From Porites lobata (Eukaryota; Cnidaria; Anthozoa; Scleractinia; Poritidae): a stretch of 64,000 nucleotides of DNA. Within the stretch, counting starts at the first letter, position 1. Each line of letters starts with the position of its first letter. The stretch is from positions 1 to 64,000 of the forward strand of contig CALNXK010000312.1 in assembly GCA_942486035.1 (NCBI GenBank). Direction: 5' to 3'. Shown piece by piece: positions 10,619 through 22,247 of the stretch. A program made the position numbers and the translations under genes. The notes below the pieces were generated by a model that did no database searches, had not been told where the DNA came from, and worked only from the letters and a program-made list of their open reading frames with translations.

Positions 10619-10894
10619 TCAGGAGCTCAGAAGGCAATCAAGGAGAAAGGCCAAGGGAGGGGAAGTCAAAAGCACAAAATATATAGCAAAAGGGAGAACT
10701 GGCGGGCTTCGGAGACGGAGGCCTATTTCCACACGTTTCGACGCCATTATTGTACTATTTGGATGAGCTATTCGTGTCATTATGTTGTTTGAAGGTGCTT
10801 TTTGCTTACTACAATAACCTGGTACCTTACACTTTGGGGCCATAACGCTTTCTGTCCCAGGAGTTCTGTAGGGGCTAGCCATTTCGAATTTCAC
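10619..10894 (-). CDS. Conserved minus-strand ORF of block U, unknown, 91 aa
   Basis: It encodes MKFEMASPYRTPGTES and onward to a hydrophobic C-terminal third (AIYFVLLTSPPLAFLLDCLL), a possible membrane segment. U3 (47229-47504) keeps the same 91-codon frame with about a dozen substitutions and no indel; U2 keeps the last third (27518-27660). Survival of an open frame in two diverged copies is mild support for coding, but 91 codons can stay open by chance. No family is recognised and no promoter was identified. Confidence 0.3.
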   Translation of the reverse strand: MKFEMASPYRTPGTESVMAPKCKVPGYCSKQKAPSNNIMTRIAHPNSTIMASKRVEIGLRLRSPPVLPFAIYFVLLTSPPLAFLLDCLLSS

Positions 10895-11145
10895 ACTTCA
10901 AAGCATTGAGTAAGTACGCTTGGATACATGGTTTCCATGAAAATATGAAAATTATATTACATTGCCTTGTATTGTAAGCAGATTTTTTACCTCTTCTTTC
11001 CTTTGTTACTTGAACTGCTAACGTTGCAAAATTGGCAACGCGATTGTTTGATTGCGCTAGATCTTTTTTTAAAAAAGTAACGTTAGAAAAGCGTTCTTTC
11101 CACGAGCTTTGCTAATGCAAGTCCGCATTGAGTGACTAACAGCCA

Positions 11146-11847
11146 AAATGCCTTTTCGGCCCTACACAAATGTGGCTGGAAAAAGTGTACCGAAAACGAT
11201 TGATTACCTCTACGTTAAGAAAGGATTTGTTACAGATAGATGGACTATATGCTAGGATATCTAAGTTAAGATATGAATTGTGCGATTTGAAAAAAAAGGA
11301 CTGTTTTGAATTATGTGGCACTTGTGTGGCCTGCAAGGATGAAGGGTAGAAGTTGGAGTTAAAGGAGAAAGAAAAATGGTATGTGGATGAGGTGAAGAGG
11401 GTAAAAGCGATAGTAGGAACTTTTTTTTCGACTAGGACAAGATTATTAAAAGTGGAATACAAGCAATGGAAGAGTCGTCGAGGTAGAGTTTATTTATAGA
11501 AGCAAAGAATGAAGAGACAGGTGAAAGGCGGCTTGTTGATTGTGTCTGAGATCAGAGAGACTTTGAGACTTTTCACGGGGCTTGTGACGGAACGGGATAT
11601 GTTGCACGAAAAGGACTAAATAGCAAAAATACCCAAGGCAAGGGAGGATGAAGATAGTATTGCGTTCCAGAGGGAGTGCCGTGGGGACTCGACTAATCTA
11701 CATAATTTCACACCAAGAGAGGTTTCTTTGGAAGAACGCGAGATACTACATTGCAGGGATGGCCTCGTACCTAGAAGATATGGTATTACTGGTTCAAGAG
11801 AGAGACAAAGAGAGGTTCAACAACAAACAGAACTTGCTTTTTGCAAT
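11146..11847 (+). pseudogene. Decayed ORF of block U, left of DIRS B (unknown protein)
   Basis: Pieces in changing frames read MPFRPYTNVAGKSVPKTID, then KKGFVTDRWTICLDI, then REDEDSIAFQRECRGDSTNL, EVSLEEREIL and DGLVPRRYGITGSRERQREV. The U3 copy (47758-48461) is cleaner and adds a Cys cluster (CGTCMACKDE) and a Lys/Arg-rich helix region. The frame runs into the DIRS left ITR. No domain was recognised. It could be the N-terminal half of the protein whose remains follow the right ITR. Confidence 0.4.
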
Positions 11848-12025
11848 ATTCTCATTAAATAATTAATTAACGCATCGTGAAACGACCAGTAAAATACTCC
11901 GCCGTGCTTAGGGACGTATCAGTGCACTGCAGGCTCCCCTTATAATTAGAATACACCAAGTGGCTTTGATCTCATTGTGTCACAGCTCCGACCGCCGAGA
12001 CGACTTATCCAGATTCGCTTGTATC
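11848..12025. repeat. Left ITR of DIRS B
   Basis: It starts attctcatta and runs through cgcatcgtgaaacgacc, the sequence gtgcactgcaggctcccctt and gacgacttatcc. It is the inverse of 19238-19407 with scattered mismatches. Confidence 0.8.
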
Positions 12026-12101
12026 GGCTTGTCAACCAAAACCCGCCCACCTTCGATTCCTTGCACTTTCAGCTAACGTCAAACCGTCTTCCCTCGACTA
12101 C

Positions 12102-13040
12102 ATGATGGAAACAGCGGGAGAATTACTACCTTTGCCACCGGTTTCGGCAGAACCGCCTGCTAACCCAGACCCTCCAGCAGAACCTCTCGCAGGACCGGCG
12201 GCACAACCCGATGCCCATAATCAGTTAATTTCTAGGTTCTGGTGCATTTTGTTCGTTCTAAGATTTAGTTACCAGTTCTACCACGCGTTACGTGTCTTTC
12301 TCCAACGTTTGGGTTATTTGGTTTTCTTGCAAGTTTTGCTACTACCTTGTTTAGCATATTCAACGTTCCACGTGTCCCTAGGGCATAATTTTGGTTTTTC
12401 ATTTGCCTCCTTTTGTTACTGTTGTTCGTACACGTATTTCATTTTAGTTGGTCCTTTTTGTTTTGGCTTGTTTGTGTTCCATTCGGCTCCGGGAGCCGAT
12501 TTTGTTTGGAAGGAAATATTTTTGTTTGTGTCTGCGGTCCGGGACCGCTCGTCTCCGGGAGCCAGTTTTGTTTCGGAAAAAATAGTTTGGGGTATACGGT
12601 CCAAGACCGGTCGGCTCTGGGACCTGGGTTTTTGTTTAAAACCAAGTATTAGTGTATGCGTCCGGGACCGTTTGGCTCTGGGGGCCTGTTCTTTGTTGGT
12701 TCGCCTCCAGGAGCCGGTTTTTTTTTCTTTGGAACGAAATATTATTGTGTTTGCGGTCTGAGACTGTTCGGCTCCGGGAGCCGGTTTTGGTCATATAGGA
12801 TCCGGGACCATTTAGCTTTGAAGGAGAAACAAGGCGTTGACGTTGTCACCGCTGCTCTTACCTCTGTTCGCAACGCTCTTCAGAAGCCAGAAACGGTGTA
12901 TGACCTAAGGAGGCCTCTGCTTACGTCGAGGCCCTGGTTCGAGCAGCCAGGTCTTCTACCCACGAAAAGGCGGACTATTACGCGGCCATTTTGGATGAAT
13001 TGAAAGTAGGATCTAATGCCCTCTCACCCTCTGCTCATAA
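12102..13040 (+). pseudogene. DIRS gag-like region, decayed
   Basis: An ATG at 12102 opens a Pro/Ala/Glu-rich start (METAGELLPLPPVSAEPP), a low-complexity composition common at Gag N termini. The frame then runs into hydrophobic translation of a tandem repeat and is not credible after about 12235. A second readable piece, around 12830-13000, contains EKQGVDVVTAALTSVRNALQ. DIRS D has the second piece (49755-49830) but lacks the N-terminal segment. Calling it Gag is by position only. Confidence 0.35.
12480..12825. repeat. Degenerate ~70 bp tandem repeat made of paired palindromes
   Basis: About five units each contain a near-palindrome like cggtccgggaccg and another like ggctccgggagcc, separated by T-rich spacers with gaaatattattgtgttt-like cores. 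The counterpart in DIRS D (48950-49745) is split by two MITEs. Each palindrome can fold in RNA or extrude in DNA. Confidence 0.65.
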
Positions 13041-13812
13041 AAGACCGCTCATGGGCCTATAAAAATAGGCGATCCGGTTAGAGCCAAGTTGCAAAGGAGT
13101 CCTTTGCACTTCTCAAGACTATCCAACGTGAAGAGCCTGGGTTTTAAGGTCGTAACAGTACCCGCCAGTTTAGGCGCCAACGCCCTTATGTACACAGTCC
13201 GGTTAATTGCTATAGATGTGGCCTACCAGGGCATTTCGCTAGGGCTTGTGACCGCAGATGCAGCCGCGGAAACTCTAGGCGTTAGCAAATGATGTAAGTG
13301 TTGTAAGGCCATGGGACGCGTTTTCTCCTAGTCCGTTTTTTGTACCTCTGGAATTTATATAACATTATTTTACACTCTCGCTCGTTTCTCATAAAGACGG
13401 CGTCGTTAGACATGCCTTTTTCTATGAGCTTTGTAAAGGGCGGTATTTGTTTCTACGATTTGTATTTTTTCTTAATTATCCTTATTTAATGGTTAGAATA
13501 AAGATTTACCCAGTTATTAGCGTCTCAATCTTTTTCAGGTTATTGCCTCATTTCTTCGTTGACCCTGGGGGGCCTTTTCATCGCCTTTATTCCGGTCATT
13601 GGTCAGAGCTGGGGTCAACGAAGGATAAGGGGATCTCACCTTCTTTTTCTTTATTTTCTTATTTTTATAGTTTTGTTCTCTGTTTTGCCAGGATTTCGCG
13701 GTTGCACTACGGGCAGTCATTGCGTTCCCGAGCCCTGACGTCAAATGGTGTGACAAAAAGAAAGGAACCCTTATTTTTTGGCCCCACTGTATAGGCGGCG
13801 CTTGTGAGTAAA
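13041..13812 (+). other. DIRS spacer between gag-like region and RT stub
   Basis: An open frame at 13089-13292 ends GLVTADAAAETLGVSK and may be gag C-terminal sequence. The rest is T-rich and non-coding. From 13646 on, the sequence equals the first bases of the window. Confidence 0.35.
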
Positions 13813-14084
13813 AGATCCATCCCTCGCTGACCTGGCCCAATTGCGTTTTAGACACCCAGATTATTTCCAAGCGGGCAGTTTACATAATCATGTTGATTTC
13901 TGGGAGGATCTCATTTTTCAACTGGTTGCACTTGTTCTCAAGTTAATTTGCTACATACAATCCGAGAGGGAGTGAGAGTTGATAGTTTCTTCCGTCATTT
14001 CAAGGGCAACTTCAAAGGAAAACGTTATGACTCCGCTGTTCCGCCAATTTCTTTTTTCCCGAAATCTCCTTCATTGCCATTAGT
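13813..14084 (+). pseudogene. DIRS pol, RT-proximal N-terminal stub (copy B)
   Basis: Same stub as at 169-440. Compared with A it lost one base near 13915 (ctcatttttc versus ctcatcttttc), breaking the frame before the FKGNFKGKRYDSAVPP segment. It ends at the foldback repeat (taaggtgact at 14085). Confidence 0.6.
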
Positions 14085-14825
14085 TAAGGTGACTCAACCC
14101 AGTTATTTTGTGGGGGTACCATCCTACTTTGAAGCTCCCTAGTATCCCCACCTTTACTTTGATCCTAAGTCTAACATATAGCTTGGATAACATATAGATC
14201 AATTTACAATACAGCATAAAATTCTCGGCGATCGGAGTAAATGTCACGTGGTTATAGTACCACGCCTCTTTGGGGACTGAGTCGAAATTCTGCTGTTGCC
14301 GGCATTTTTTTCGTGAAAATCTATCGGCTACATATAGTGTGCATTAGTGCCTTGCGTTGAACAGAGTTTCACCAAAATCGCAAAGACCCAATGCGAGAAA
14401 TTCAGCGGTTTCAGTTTTAAATGTAGGTCATAATTTATGTGAAAATGATAAGCGAACTTTACACGATTATATCTAATAAACTCTGAGATTTATCCTTTTG
14501 TTTTGGGGATCTTCATAACAGATGGGTCCTTGCAAGTCAGCAAAAAGCTTTAGGGCCTTGTAAATGCGAGCGATTTGGAGCAATGCAAACATATAGGAAT
14601 TATATTTTTAGCCAGTTGTTGACGTTTGCCAGCGTTTATGAGTCCTCACGAAAAAAGCATAATCTTAAAAATTCGCAGTTTTTTTCCTTGAAATTGGGTC
14701 TTTGCGATTTTGGTGAAACTCTGTCCAACGCAAGGCACTAATGTGCATTATATGTAGCCGAGAAATTTTCACGAAAAAATGCCGGCAACATCAGAGTTTC
14801 GACTCAGTCCCCAAAGAGGCGTGGC
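14085..14825. repeat. Long-TIR (foldback) element fragment in DIRS B
   Basis: Counterpart of 441-1181; arms about 14259-14390 and 14695-14825. Confidence 0.6.
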
Positions 14826-14829
14826 AGTG

Positions 14830-15005
14830 CAGCGTTTTCTAAATTTTCTTGCAGTTGTCCCTCCCCCCACCCTATACAAAGTTGAAACTCGGAAAAGAAT
14901 TCTGGATACATACATCCAACATTGTTTGTGGTGTGAGGGGAGGGGTTGGACCTGTGTGAATTGGAAAACACCCAGAAATGCAAAAGTGTCCCAAGACTTT
15001 TGTCC
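14830..15005. repeat. GGACAAAAGTC repeat, 5'-truncated (B)
   Basis: Counterpart of 1186-1361, ending gacttttgtcc. Confidence 0.55.
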
Positions 15006-16344
15006 ATGATTGTATGAAAAAGACATAGGAAGAATATAAGGCAATTTTGAGGGTTTTCAGGCCTGTAAAAGTGTTTTTTCGGGATCCTGATGAAAGATCG
15101 TAATTGAACAAATCTTTTCCTAGCTTTTCGGAGTTTTCTGAACTTGATTTAAGAATTCGCTCAACAGCAATGATATACACCAGAAATTGTGGAATCTCAT
15201 AACGCGTGCTTTATTTTAAAGGGTAACATAACTTTAAACAAGACTCACCTCAGAAAACGGTTAAGGGAAGCAACGAGTTACTAACATTATGGTGTACACA
15301 GCAAGAATTTCGGCAGGCCAAAGAACTAGAGTCGTGGATATACGACAAAGCACGAGGTCATTTATCTGGTACTCAATGAGCACGAACGTCAAAAAATCCA
15401 GTTAGGCTTTGTAGAGAAAGTAACAACGTATTCCAAAAGACTGAACGGACGTGAAAAATATTGAGCCATGTGAATAGCTGTCCCTGTTATTTATACAAAA
15501 CGAAAATACATGCAATTGTGATGTAAGAAAAAAGCGGTTGTTTCATAATACGTCTCAGGTTCGTGGCAAAACAGTTTTGCGCTGTCTTGTAGAGAATTGT
15601 ACAGGATCATTTTGGTTTGAAAGTGTTGCTAATATGTATATGTGTTTATTTGCCATCAAAAATTACGTTGCGTGATATCTGTCACGAACTAAGTAAACAA
15701 CCAAGCGAGTTTACTTCGAACTGATTTCCATGGCTGGAGAGTACGCACCAACAGTACTCACTCTAAAAACTTAATAAAGTGTGCTTTTCCTATACAATCT
15801 TAACATCTTGCGGATGGTGACAGAAAATTTATCTGTAGGTTCATCATTTGACGCTTTTATTTACAGCCAAAAGGCAATTTTTAGCTCTTTAGTCACAGTA
15901 CTCACTTTGAAATGAAGAGAAAGAAGAACAAGATAATTTTTCCTTACTGGATGAAGTGAGTACTATTGTGTTCACTTTACGGATGGCCTTTTGACTAAGA
16001 TTATTTCAAATGCAATTACGTTTTGGTTGAAATATACCTTAGCCGTGAATGAATTTTTAGCGAATATTGATAATACACTGTGCTTTTGCGACCGGGTACT
16101 GTGCACGATGCTCGAAACATTGTGCCTGACCAACTTCCGCTGTACTGGGCTCCAGTTTAGGAGGGTGGGCCCGATATGGCTAATCAGGGAATCGCCCTGT
16201 AAAAACTTGCAATGTTGAGGAAATACTTTCAAAGGTCATTATTATTTCATGTGATCATCTACTTGTCTCCAAAATGCCTAAAAAGCATAGAAAGAGGGAA
16301 GAAAACAGACTTTTTAAAAAAAAAACAAGGATTCAGACAATGTT
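15006..16344. other. Interval between repeat copies in DIRS B; no gene seen
   Basis: Counterpart of 1362-2708, with the same agtactcact motifs. No gene supported. Confidence 0.45.
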
Positions 16345-16593
16345 GGACAAAAGTCCTTGTGATAGTATTGTAATATTCATATTTTTCTGTTATTTCTCGG
16401 TTCCCTCTTTAAACAGTTCAGCGTTTTCGAAATTTTGTTGCAGTTCTCCCTCCCCCACCCTCTACAAAGTTGAAACTCGGAAAAAATTCTGGATACACGC
16501 GTCCAACATTGTTTGTGGGGTGAGGGGAGGGGTTGGACCTGTGTGAATTGGAAAACGCCCCAGAAATGCAAAAGTGTTCCAAGACTTTTGTCC
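16345..16593. repeat. GGACAAAAGTC MITE-like repeat, full copy (B)
   Basis: Counterpart of 2709-2956 with the same 11 bp terminal inverted repeat. Confidence 0.55.
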
Positions 16594-16881
16594 ATGATTG
16601 TAGGCCTTACTATGGGATCTGTGCGCTTTTCGTTGTATCTGCTCCTGTTAAGCTGTGTATATAGATCGAACGCACATGGGAGCCTGCCTACAGATGTCCC
16701 GCCTGCTCTGATTTAAACGACAGTGACGCGAACGTTTGCCAAGCCTGCGGTAAACTTAAGTCGCCTGAGCCAACGCAAGGGGCCCGTTCAAATGCAGACA
16801 TGCCTCTGATCAACTTTTAAGCGCTTTACAGAATTCCAAGAATGGCTCTGAAACAAACTTTATGAACGGCAAGAGGATTCA

Positions 16882-18764
16882 TTAGAAGTTCAGCTATCGA
16901 GTTTCTTGCGCTGTCTTGTACCCCCAAAGAAATTTTCTGCTGCGATCGCGGAAGACATCGTAAAGTTTTTGATTAGCATGGATGCCGCGGGAAAACAAAA
17001 ACTCCATATACGCTCATGCTCTAGTAAGACCTGTAGTTGCCCTAAGCGTCTAGCGGCCGGAACTGTCGATTCATATATAGAGAACCTTATATCGATTTTC
17101 AATAGGTTAGGCCGTACAGGGTTTTCTAACTTTTTAGCACATCCTTGTGTTAAAGAATATATTATGTTTGCAAGAGAGGAGAAAGCTCAGCGACCTTTGT
17201 AACCTTGTCAGGCTGTCCCTTTGTTCTATGACAAATTCACCCGTTTAATTGCCTATCTTCGCGGGCTTATTGCCGAAGGCTCTGTGCTGAGATCTAACTT
17301 TCTTTGTTACAGACTTTTACACCGGTGATAGAGCATCCGGTTTGGGCCGTTTAAAGGCAGATGAGCGTTTTCGCCTTAAGGATAGGGAGGGGTTCCTTCT
17401 TAACTTAACGTTTAGTAAAACGAGGTGTACAGGTCAGTTACGCCCCTTTTGCTCTGTTACGTATACCAAATGTATCTGTCTGCCTGGTTTTTTGGCTGAA
17501 CTATTATATTGCCGCATGTGGGGCGTTTGGTGTCCCTCTTCTGAGTGAGAAACTCTTTAGATCCTCGGAACATAAAAAGTTTGTGTCACATCGTCCGTTT
17601 AGAGGGTCAGCCGTATCTGCACGACTCTAAAAGTATCTTAAGGTCGCGAGCATTACTGAAGGAGAGACCCTTCACTGCTTTCGTGTAAGGATTTCACACA
17701 CCCTTAAAGGTTTGGGTTGTACTCCGGAGCAGATTGCCCAGTACGTGGGTTGGCGGAGCACAGAAATTGCCTCGTATTACACGCGCCGCCCCAGTGCTTC
17801 TACTTCTTTGCAGTTGATAGAACCAAGAGAGAATAAAGGGGACAGAGAAGGCATCCCCCATACACACCCTGTTCCATAGGTAATTCGTCTCGAAGTATTT
17901 TTAACACCACAGATCTCAAGGGAGATTAGACAACAGCCAATCACATAGCGCGAATGTGTTCCGCGTGGATGACCCACGCTCAGAGCCACGCGTCCTTCAC
18001 GAATTGACGCAGAACAAAATGGCGGAAGACGCGGTGAGCGATATTGTTATTCGTTTTGTCGACGAGAACGACTACAGAGAGATTTTTGCTAAAGCTGTGT
18101 CAGCGAAACGGAAATTAAAAAAGAATCGCCCTTCCTCTCTTGTATAGAGCTAACAGTACAGCAGGGAAATCCTTAACGCTGAATATTCTCTCCGGATCAT
18201 TTATAATTTACAGTTTGAAGAGAGCAATTTCTGGTTTGATATTTATATCTTTTATTAGTCTTTTATTATTCAACAAAAATAACACTTGGCGTCCTACTTG
18301 CTTTATTGTACAAACGACCGCTTTCAATAGACCGACGAAATTACTCATTTTATTAAAGCACTGAGGTCAAGACAACTTCGAGTTAAACTGATTTCACGGG
18401 TTGTCAAAGAGTCCAGCGATTCCCTTTTCCCAGGTGAGCACCGGCTCATTTCGCTTCAATATTCAGGAATGCTCTCGATCTCTTTACGCTTTCATTGCCT
18501 TTCGCCCGACTTGTTTTGCACGGCGTTTAGTCATGCGAAACCTCCACGAAACATCCACGCAGCGCGCGAGGTAACTTTATGCCAATTCTAAAAATAACTC
18601 GAGACGAATTACCTATGGAATAGGGTGTGTATGGAGGATGCCTTCTCTGTCCGCTTTATCCTCTCTTGATAGAACGGGTTACACTTAATCTCACTTCTGC
18701 GGGCTCTCCGCCCGCCCTGCAACTCTCCGACCAAGAGAATTCGCAGAGAATTTCGTATAGTTGA
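16882..18764 (+). pseudogene. DIRS tyrosine recombinase pseudogene (copy B)
   Basis: Near-identical to 3245-5126, with the same stop after AQRPL, the same DRASGLGRL and HCFRVRISHTLK segments, and the same nested insertion at 17823-18668. It differs from A by isolated substitutions (for example CRKRL to CPKRL). It is not functional as it stands. Confidence 0.75.
17823..18668. mobile_element. Nested TIR element inside recombinase B
   Basis: Same insertion as 4186-5030 at the same site, hence copied with the 13.6 kb duplication. It carries the MAEDAVSD frame at 18019-18147. Confidence 0.8.
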
Positions 18765-18966
18765 ATTGTATCTTTCATGACTGAGGGACATTCATTCTAG
18801 TACACTACGGTGGCAGCAGCTGACGGTCGTTATTTATGTCATTCTATTGGATATTAACTTGTTGTTAGTTAATAACTGAATCTTTATTGAGTTATGGAGT
18901 ATCGGATGTGCTTTTTGGGGAAGGACGGAGACCTAGGTTATAGCAGACTGCCTCAGGGAATGGCGA

Positions 18967-19153
18967 GGGCGGATCTCTCTCCCATAACTTAGTTTCACGA
19001 TGTGTTAAGTGTTAAGTTTTCAATTTTACATTTGTCCTCAACTTAGTCTTTCTCGTTTCTCTTCCTGCCTGCTAAATGCTCAACATAGTACTACATCCTC
19101 ACTGTTTACCACTTAACACATTGTATAACTAAGTTATGGGGGAGAGATCCGCG
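18967..19153. repeat. Internal inverted repeat of DIRS B, ICR-like
   Basis: Counterpart of 5331-5517. Confidence 0.5.
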
Positions 19154-19237
19154 GACTGTTGCGGAAAGAGGTAGGCGGCAAGAATAGATCGCGAGATGTG
19201 AGGAGTTGTCAACCAACACCAGGAGAGGAGGGTGGGG

Positions 19238-19407
19238 CGAACCTTGATAAGTCGTCTCGGCGGTCGGAGCTGTGACACAGTGAAATCAAAGCCACGTGGT
19301 GTATTATATTTGTAAGGGGAGCCTGCAGTGCAGTGATGCGTCCCTAAGCACAGAGAGGTATTTTACTAGTCGTTTCACGATGCGTCAATTAATTATTAAG
19401 TGAAAAT
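19238..19407. repeat. Right ITR of DIRS B
   Basis: Inverse of 11848-12025, with outer end attaattattaagtgaaaat followed by agtctaggga. Confidence 0.8.
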
Positions 19408-19415
19408 AGTCTAGG

Positions 19416-20017
19416 GATGACAATTACGTGTTACGAGAGAACGATAAAAAGCCTGCTTGGTCTTTGAATACAAAGTCAGGGCACAAGCAGGAGTATTACA
19501 GACACTTAACCACTGATTTTTATCAAAGGTTTGAAACTGTAGAGGATGTAAATTTAGTGAAGGAGAACATGCAGCCTTTCTTTTTTGTTAATACTTAGAA
19601 AGTTCAAGCGGCATTTAACAAGAAAAGATTTCCTTAGCTTTAATTTAGGGGCCAATCTAGATGATTATATATTGCCTGGTTGGAATCTGATACCTCAAGT
19701 GCATAAATTGACAGAAAAAGATGGTGTGGCGATGGAACCGTTGCTGGGCACGCTTTTCCTTTCCAAAGCTACGAATTGATTTAGGTGGTCTTTTCGTATT
19801 TCCTATGGTTTACAGTAAGGATGATAATGAAGTTTACATTGAACAGAAAGTAGTAAGGACAGCAGGGGCAGGGTTGCCTTTATTAATCTCCTTTTTTTAT
19901 TTTATGGGAAGTAAACACAAAATTCAAAAATTTGCTTTGTACAAGGAGACTGTTACAAGAAAAATGGCAAGATATTATAAGCCCTCAAGTAAAGACGACA
20001 TGATGCGGTCGTCCTGA
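19416..20017 (+). pseudogene. Decayed ORF of block U2, right of DIRS B
   Basis: Counterpart of 5779-6381. Here the short A run at 19715-19719 keeps LTEKDGVAMEPLLGTLFL in phase with the upstream residues, suggesting this copy has the ancestral frame there. A stop follows at LSKATN. Function unknown. Confidence 0.4.
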
Positions 20018-20656
20018 TTCTGTTGTTATTCAAACTGCAATAAGCTCGACCAATTTGTAACTTTTTTAATTCGTTTCGGAAAAAAAAACTGTTGATACCG
20101 CTCCAAAGCATCTCCTTTGTTGTTTTAATCTGTTACGTGTAGACCTTATGCTTTGTTAAAACCTTTTCCATATGGACAGGAAACAGGGCAGCTAACTTTC
20201 AAGTTAAAACAGGTGGGGATGTTGGAAGTTTTTGGACTTATGAGGTACAATTATCTATTCATTAAACATGGACTGGTGTTAGCCGATTTAGGCACGTAGG
20301 GTCAGTTCGCAAAAGTCTCACATGTATCCCATTTTCTTGGTAATTTTTATTGTAAATTAACATTGCAGTCACTAATATTTTCTCTGGTTTTGTTGTAGCC
20401 AGTAGAAGGAATCACACGAGCGACATATACGTTTGCATCGGCTAAAATTAAGTCATCATCCCTTAGGTTGAAACGCCATCAAAATACTTGTTAAAACTTA
20501 TCTCGAATGATATTTTTCTGTTAGTCTTAATCTATTTTATCGGTTTGGAGTGTAAAAGACGTTTATACCTTGTTTTCAAACTATAATAGGCAAAATCCGT
20601 TTACCACTAACAGGATTCATGAGCACTTTCTAGTCTCTTGCTCCAATATTCTAATA

Positions 20657-20826
20657 GACTGATTTACCAACAGAACGGGAACGTCAATTGACGACTGCGC
20701 GCGCAAATCAAACAACTGGCTTGATCAATGGCAGAGCTGCAAATTGCGCACCAGAAGTCGAATCTAGTCCTTTCCCCGCGCTCTCCCGTCGTCAAATGGC
20801 GTTCCCGCTCCGTTGCTAAATCAGCC
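20657..20826. mobile_element. 170 bp MITE (U2)
   Basis: Same insertion as 7021-7190, flanked by taata. Confidence 0.85.
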
Positions 20827-21315
20827 TAATATTTCAACAGCAACGAAGGAGGGTATTTTACAGGTGGCCGAGTAGAAGGAACTAAAAGCAACTAAAAGTT
20901 CAACTGTGCTATTTCGCTCCATTTGAGTCTTCGCAAAATTATATTTCTGCTCTTGTTATTCGTAATTGGTAAATAATAGCAGAAAAGACTTTGTAAGGTG
21001 TACTACCCACATCTGTTCATGTTGCCCTGCTGGTGTAACTAGCTAGCCGCGAAGTGAAGGTTACCCGTACGGAAAGTTATATACGTGGCTGTCTGCGCAT
21101 ACTAGTGAACATTGTAGTCTTGATAATAGACAGCAGACAATACAAAAAACACAAACTTACAAGTATTGTAGCTCAGATAGATTGGAAAATATCGCAGGTG
21201 GAAGCTGTTTAATTTTGTTGCCAGACAGAACTCTGCAAGAATAAGGTTAATTATTTTAACTGCGTATCTCATGACAACAATAATCAGTCAACCAGTTTAG
21301 TGGCAGCTAGTGTAG

Positions 21316-21400
21316 TCATCATCATCATCATCACTTTTATTTCTACACGGTAAGAACAATCAGGCTAAATATACAATATACAATATCCCAAAAACGTTTA
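21316..21400 (-). pseudogene. LINE 3' tail remnant (U2)
   Basis: The tcatcatcatcatcatcactttt tail region and the acacggtaagaac segment match 7679-7765. The coding part is deleted and the sequence jumps to what follows the LINE in U1 (8470). Confidence 0.6.
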
Positions 21401-22247
21401 GTCAGTTGTGTTTTGTAAGGGTCAGTGGAGGAAGGGAGGGATTCAGCGAACATAGGTAAGTTGACACTTACACGAATTGCTTGGTTCCATTATATCCCCT
21501 CCATAATTATAGTGTAAAAAGTTTGGCGTTCTGTAAAACGTATTTGCGAGCGTATTTTTCGTTGTGCGACAAAAACTGCGAGAAAACCTCAGTCTTTGTT
21601 CCATGCCGTTCCGACGCTTAAAGGTCAGTAAGTCATAAATTCTTTTCTCATTTGGAAAAGATATACTTTTACATGTTTTATAGCAAAAAATTATAGTTCA
21701 AGATCTGAAATAATAGCAATTGCTTATTGATGCATTATAGAAACCGCGCAGAAAAGACCTGAAGCACGTACATTAGAGCATTTCCTCTTTCATTTCGAAA
21801 AGTTCACTTCTTCCTGGAAGTCGCAAGCTCTTAGTGTAGTTGAAAGAAGACACCACAGTTTAAGGATAACTATATGAGTTCAGAATACAACAGTATCGGT
21901 GCCCATGTTTATTAGGTTTATGTACTAAGGGAGTGGAGAGTAGGAGTGAAGGGAGGTGTCGGCCCAAATCATCTCCATCTCTGTATTCTATTTTCGACTC
22001 ACACCCTGTCTCTATGTTACAGTTACAATAACAATCAACTCCCCTGCTTCCCCTCAACCTAATCAGTCTGACATGACGGGAGTAGAAATACCTAAGGAAC
22101 TGGTATCATTTTTACGATTTATTAAGACTTTACTTTAGTTACTCTTATTCACTGATATAGATCTTGATTTTCCCCTTGTTCTTAGTAATGAAATTGACCT
22201 ATTTACCAGGATATCCAGTAAATTCTCCTTTGAGATAAGATACCGAT

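Larger units (their letters stand above)
5771..11847. repeat. Block U, copy 1 (unknown 6 kb repeat flanked by DIRS copies)
   Basis: This segment recurs as U2 (19408-27660) and U3 (33043-48461) with the same order of landmarks: a decayed ORF right after the DIRS ITR, a LINE tail, a 59 bp hairpin, a minus-strand ORF, and a decayed ORF right before the next left ITR. I cannot name U. The two decayed ORFs may be one coding region split by the DIRS insertion. U could be host sequence duplicated with the DIRS, or a larger unrecognised mobile element. Confidence 0.65.
11848..19407 (+). mobile_element. DIRS-like retroelement copy B, both ITRs present
   Basis: This is the only copy with both ends in the window, 7.56 kb. 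The left ITR (11848-12025) and right ITR (19238-19407) are inverted. Inside are a gag-like region, a palindrome-rich tandem repeat, the RT stub, nested repeats, the recombinase and the internal inverted repeat. No target duplication is apparent, as expected for tyrosine-recombinase integration. It is non-autonomous: the RT core is missing and the recombinase is interrupted. Confidence 0.8.

Noticed and set aside
12413..12652. Hydrophobic open frames over the palindrome repeat as membrane proteins
   Set aside because: They are translations of T-rich tandem repeat spacers, present in two frames at once.
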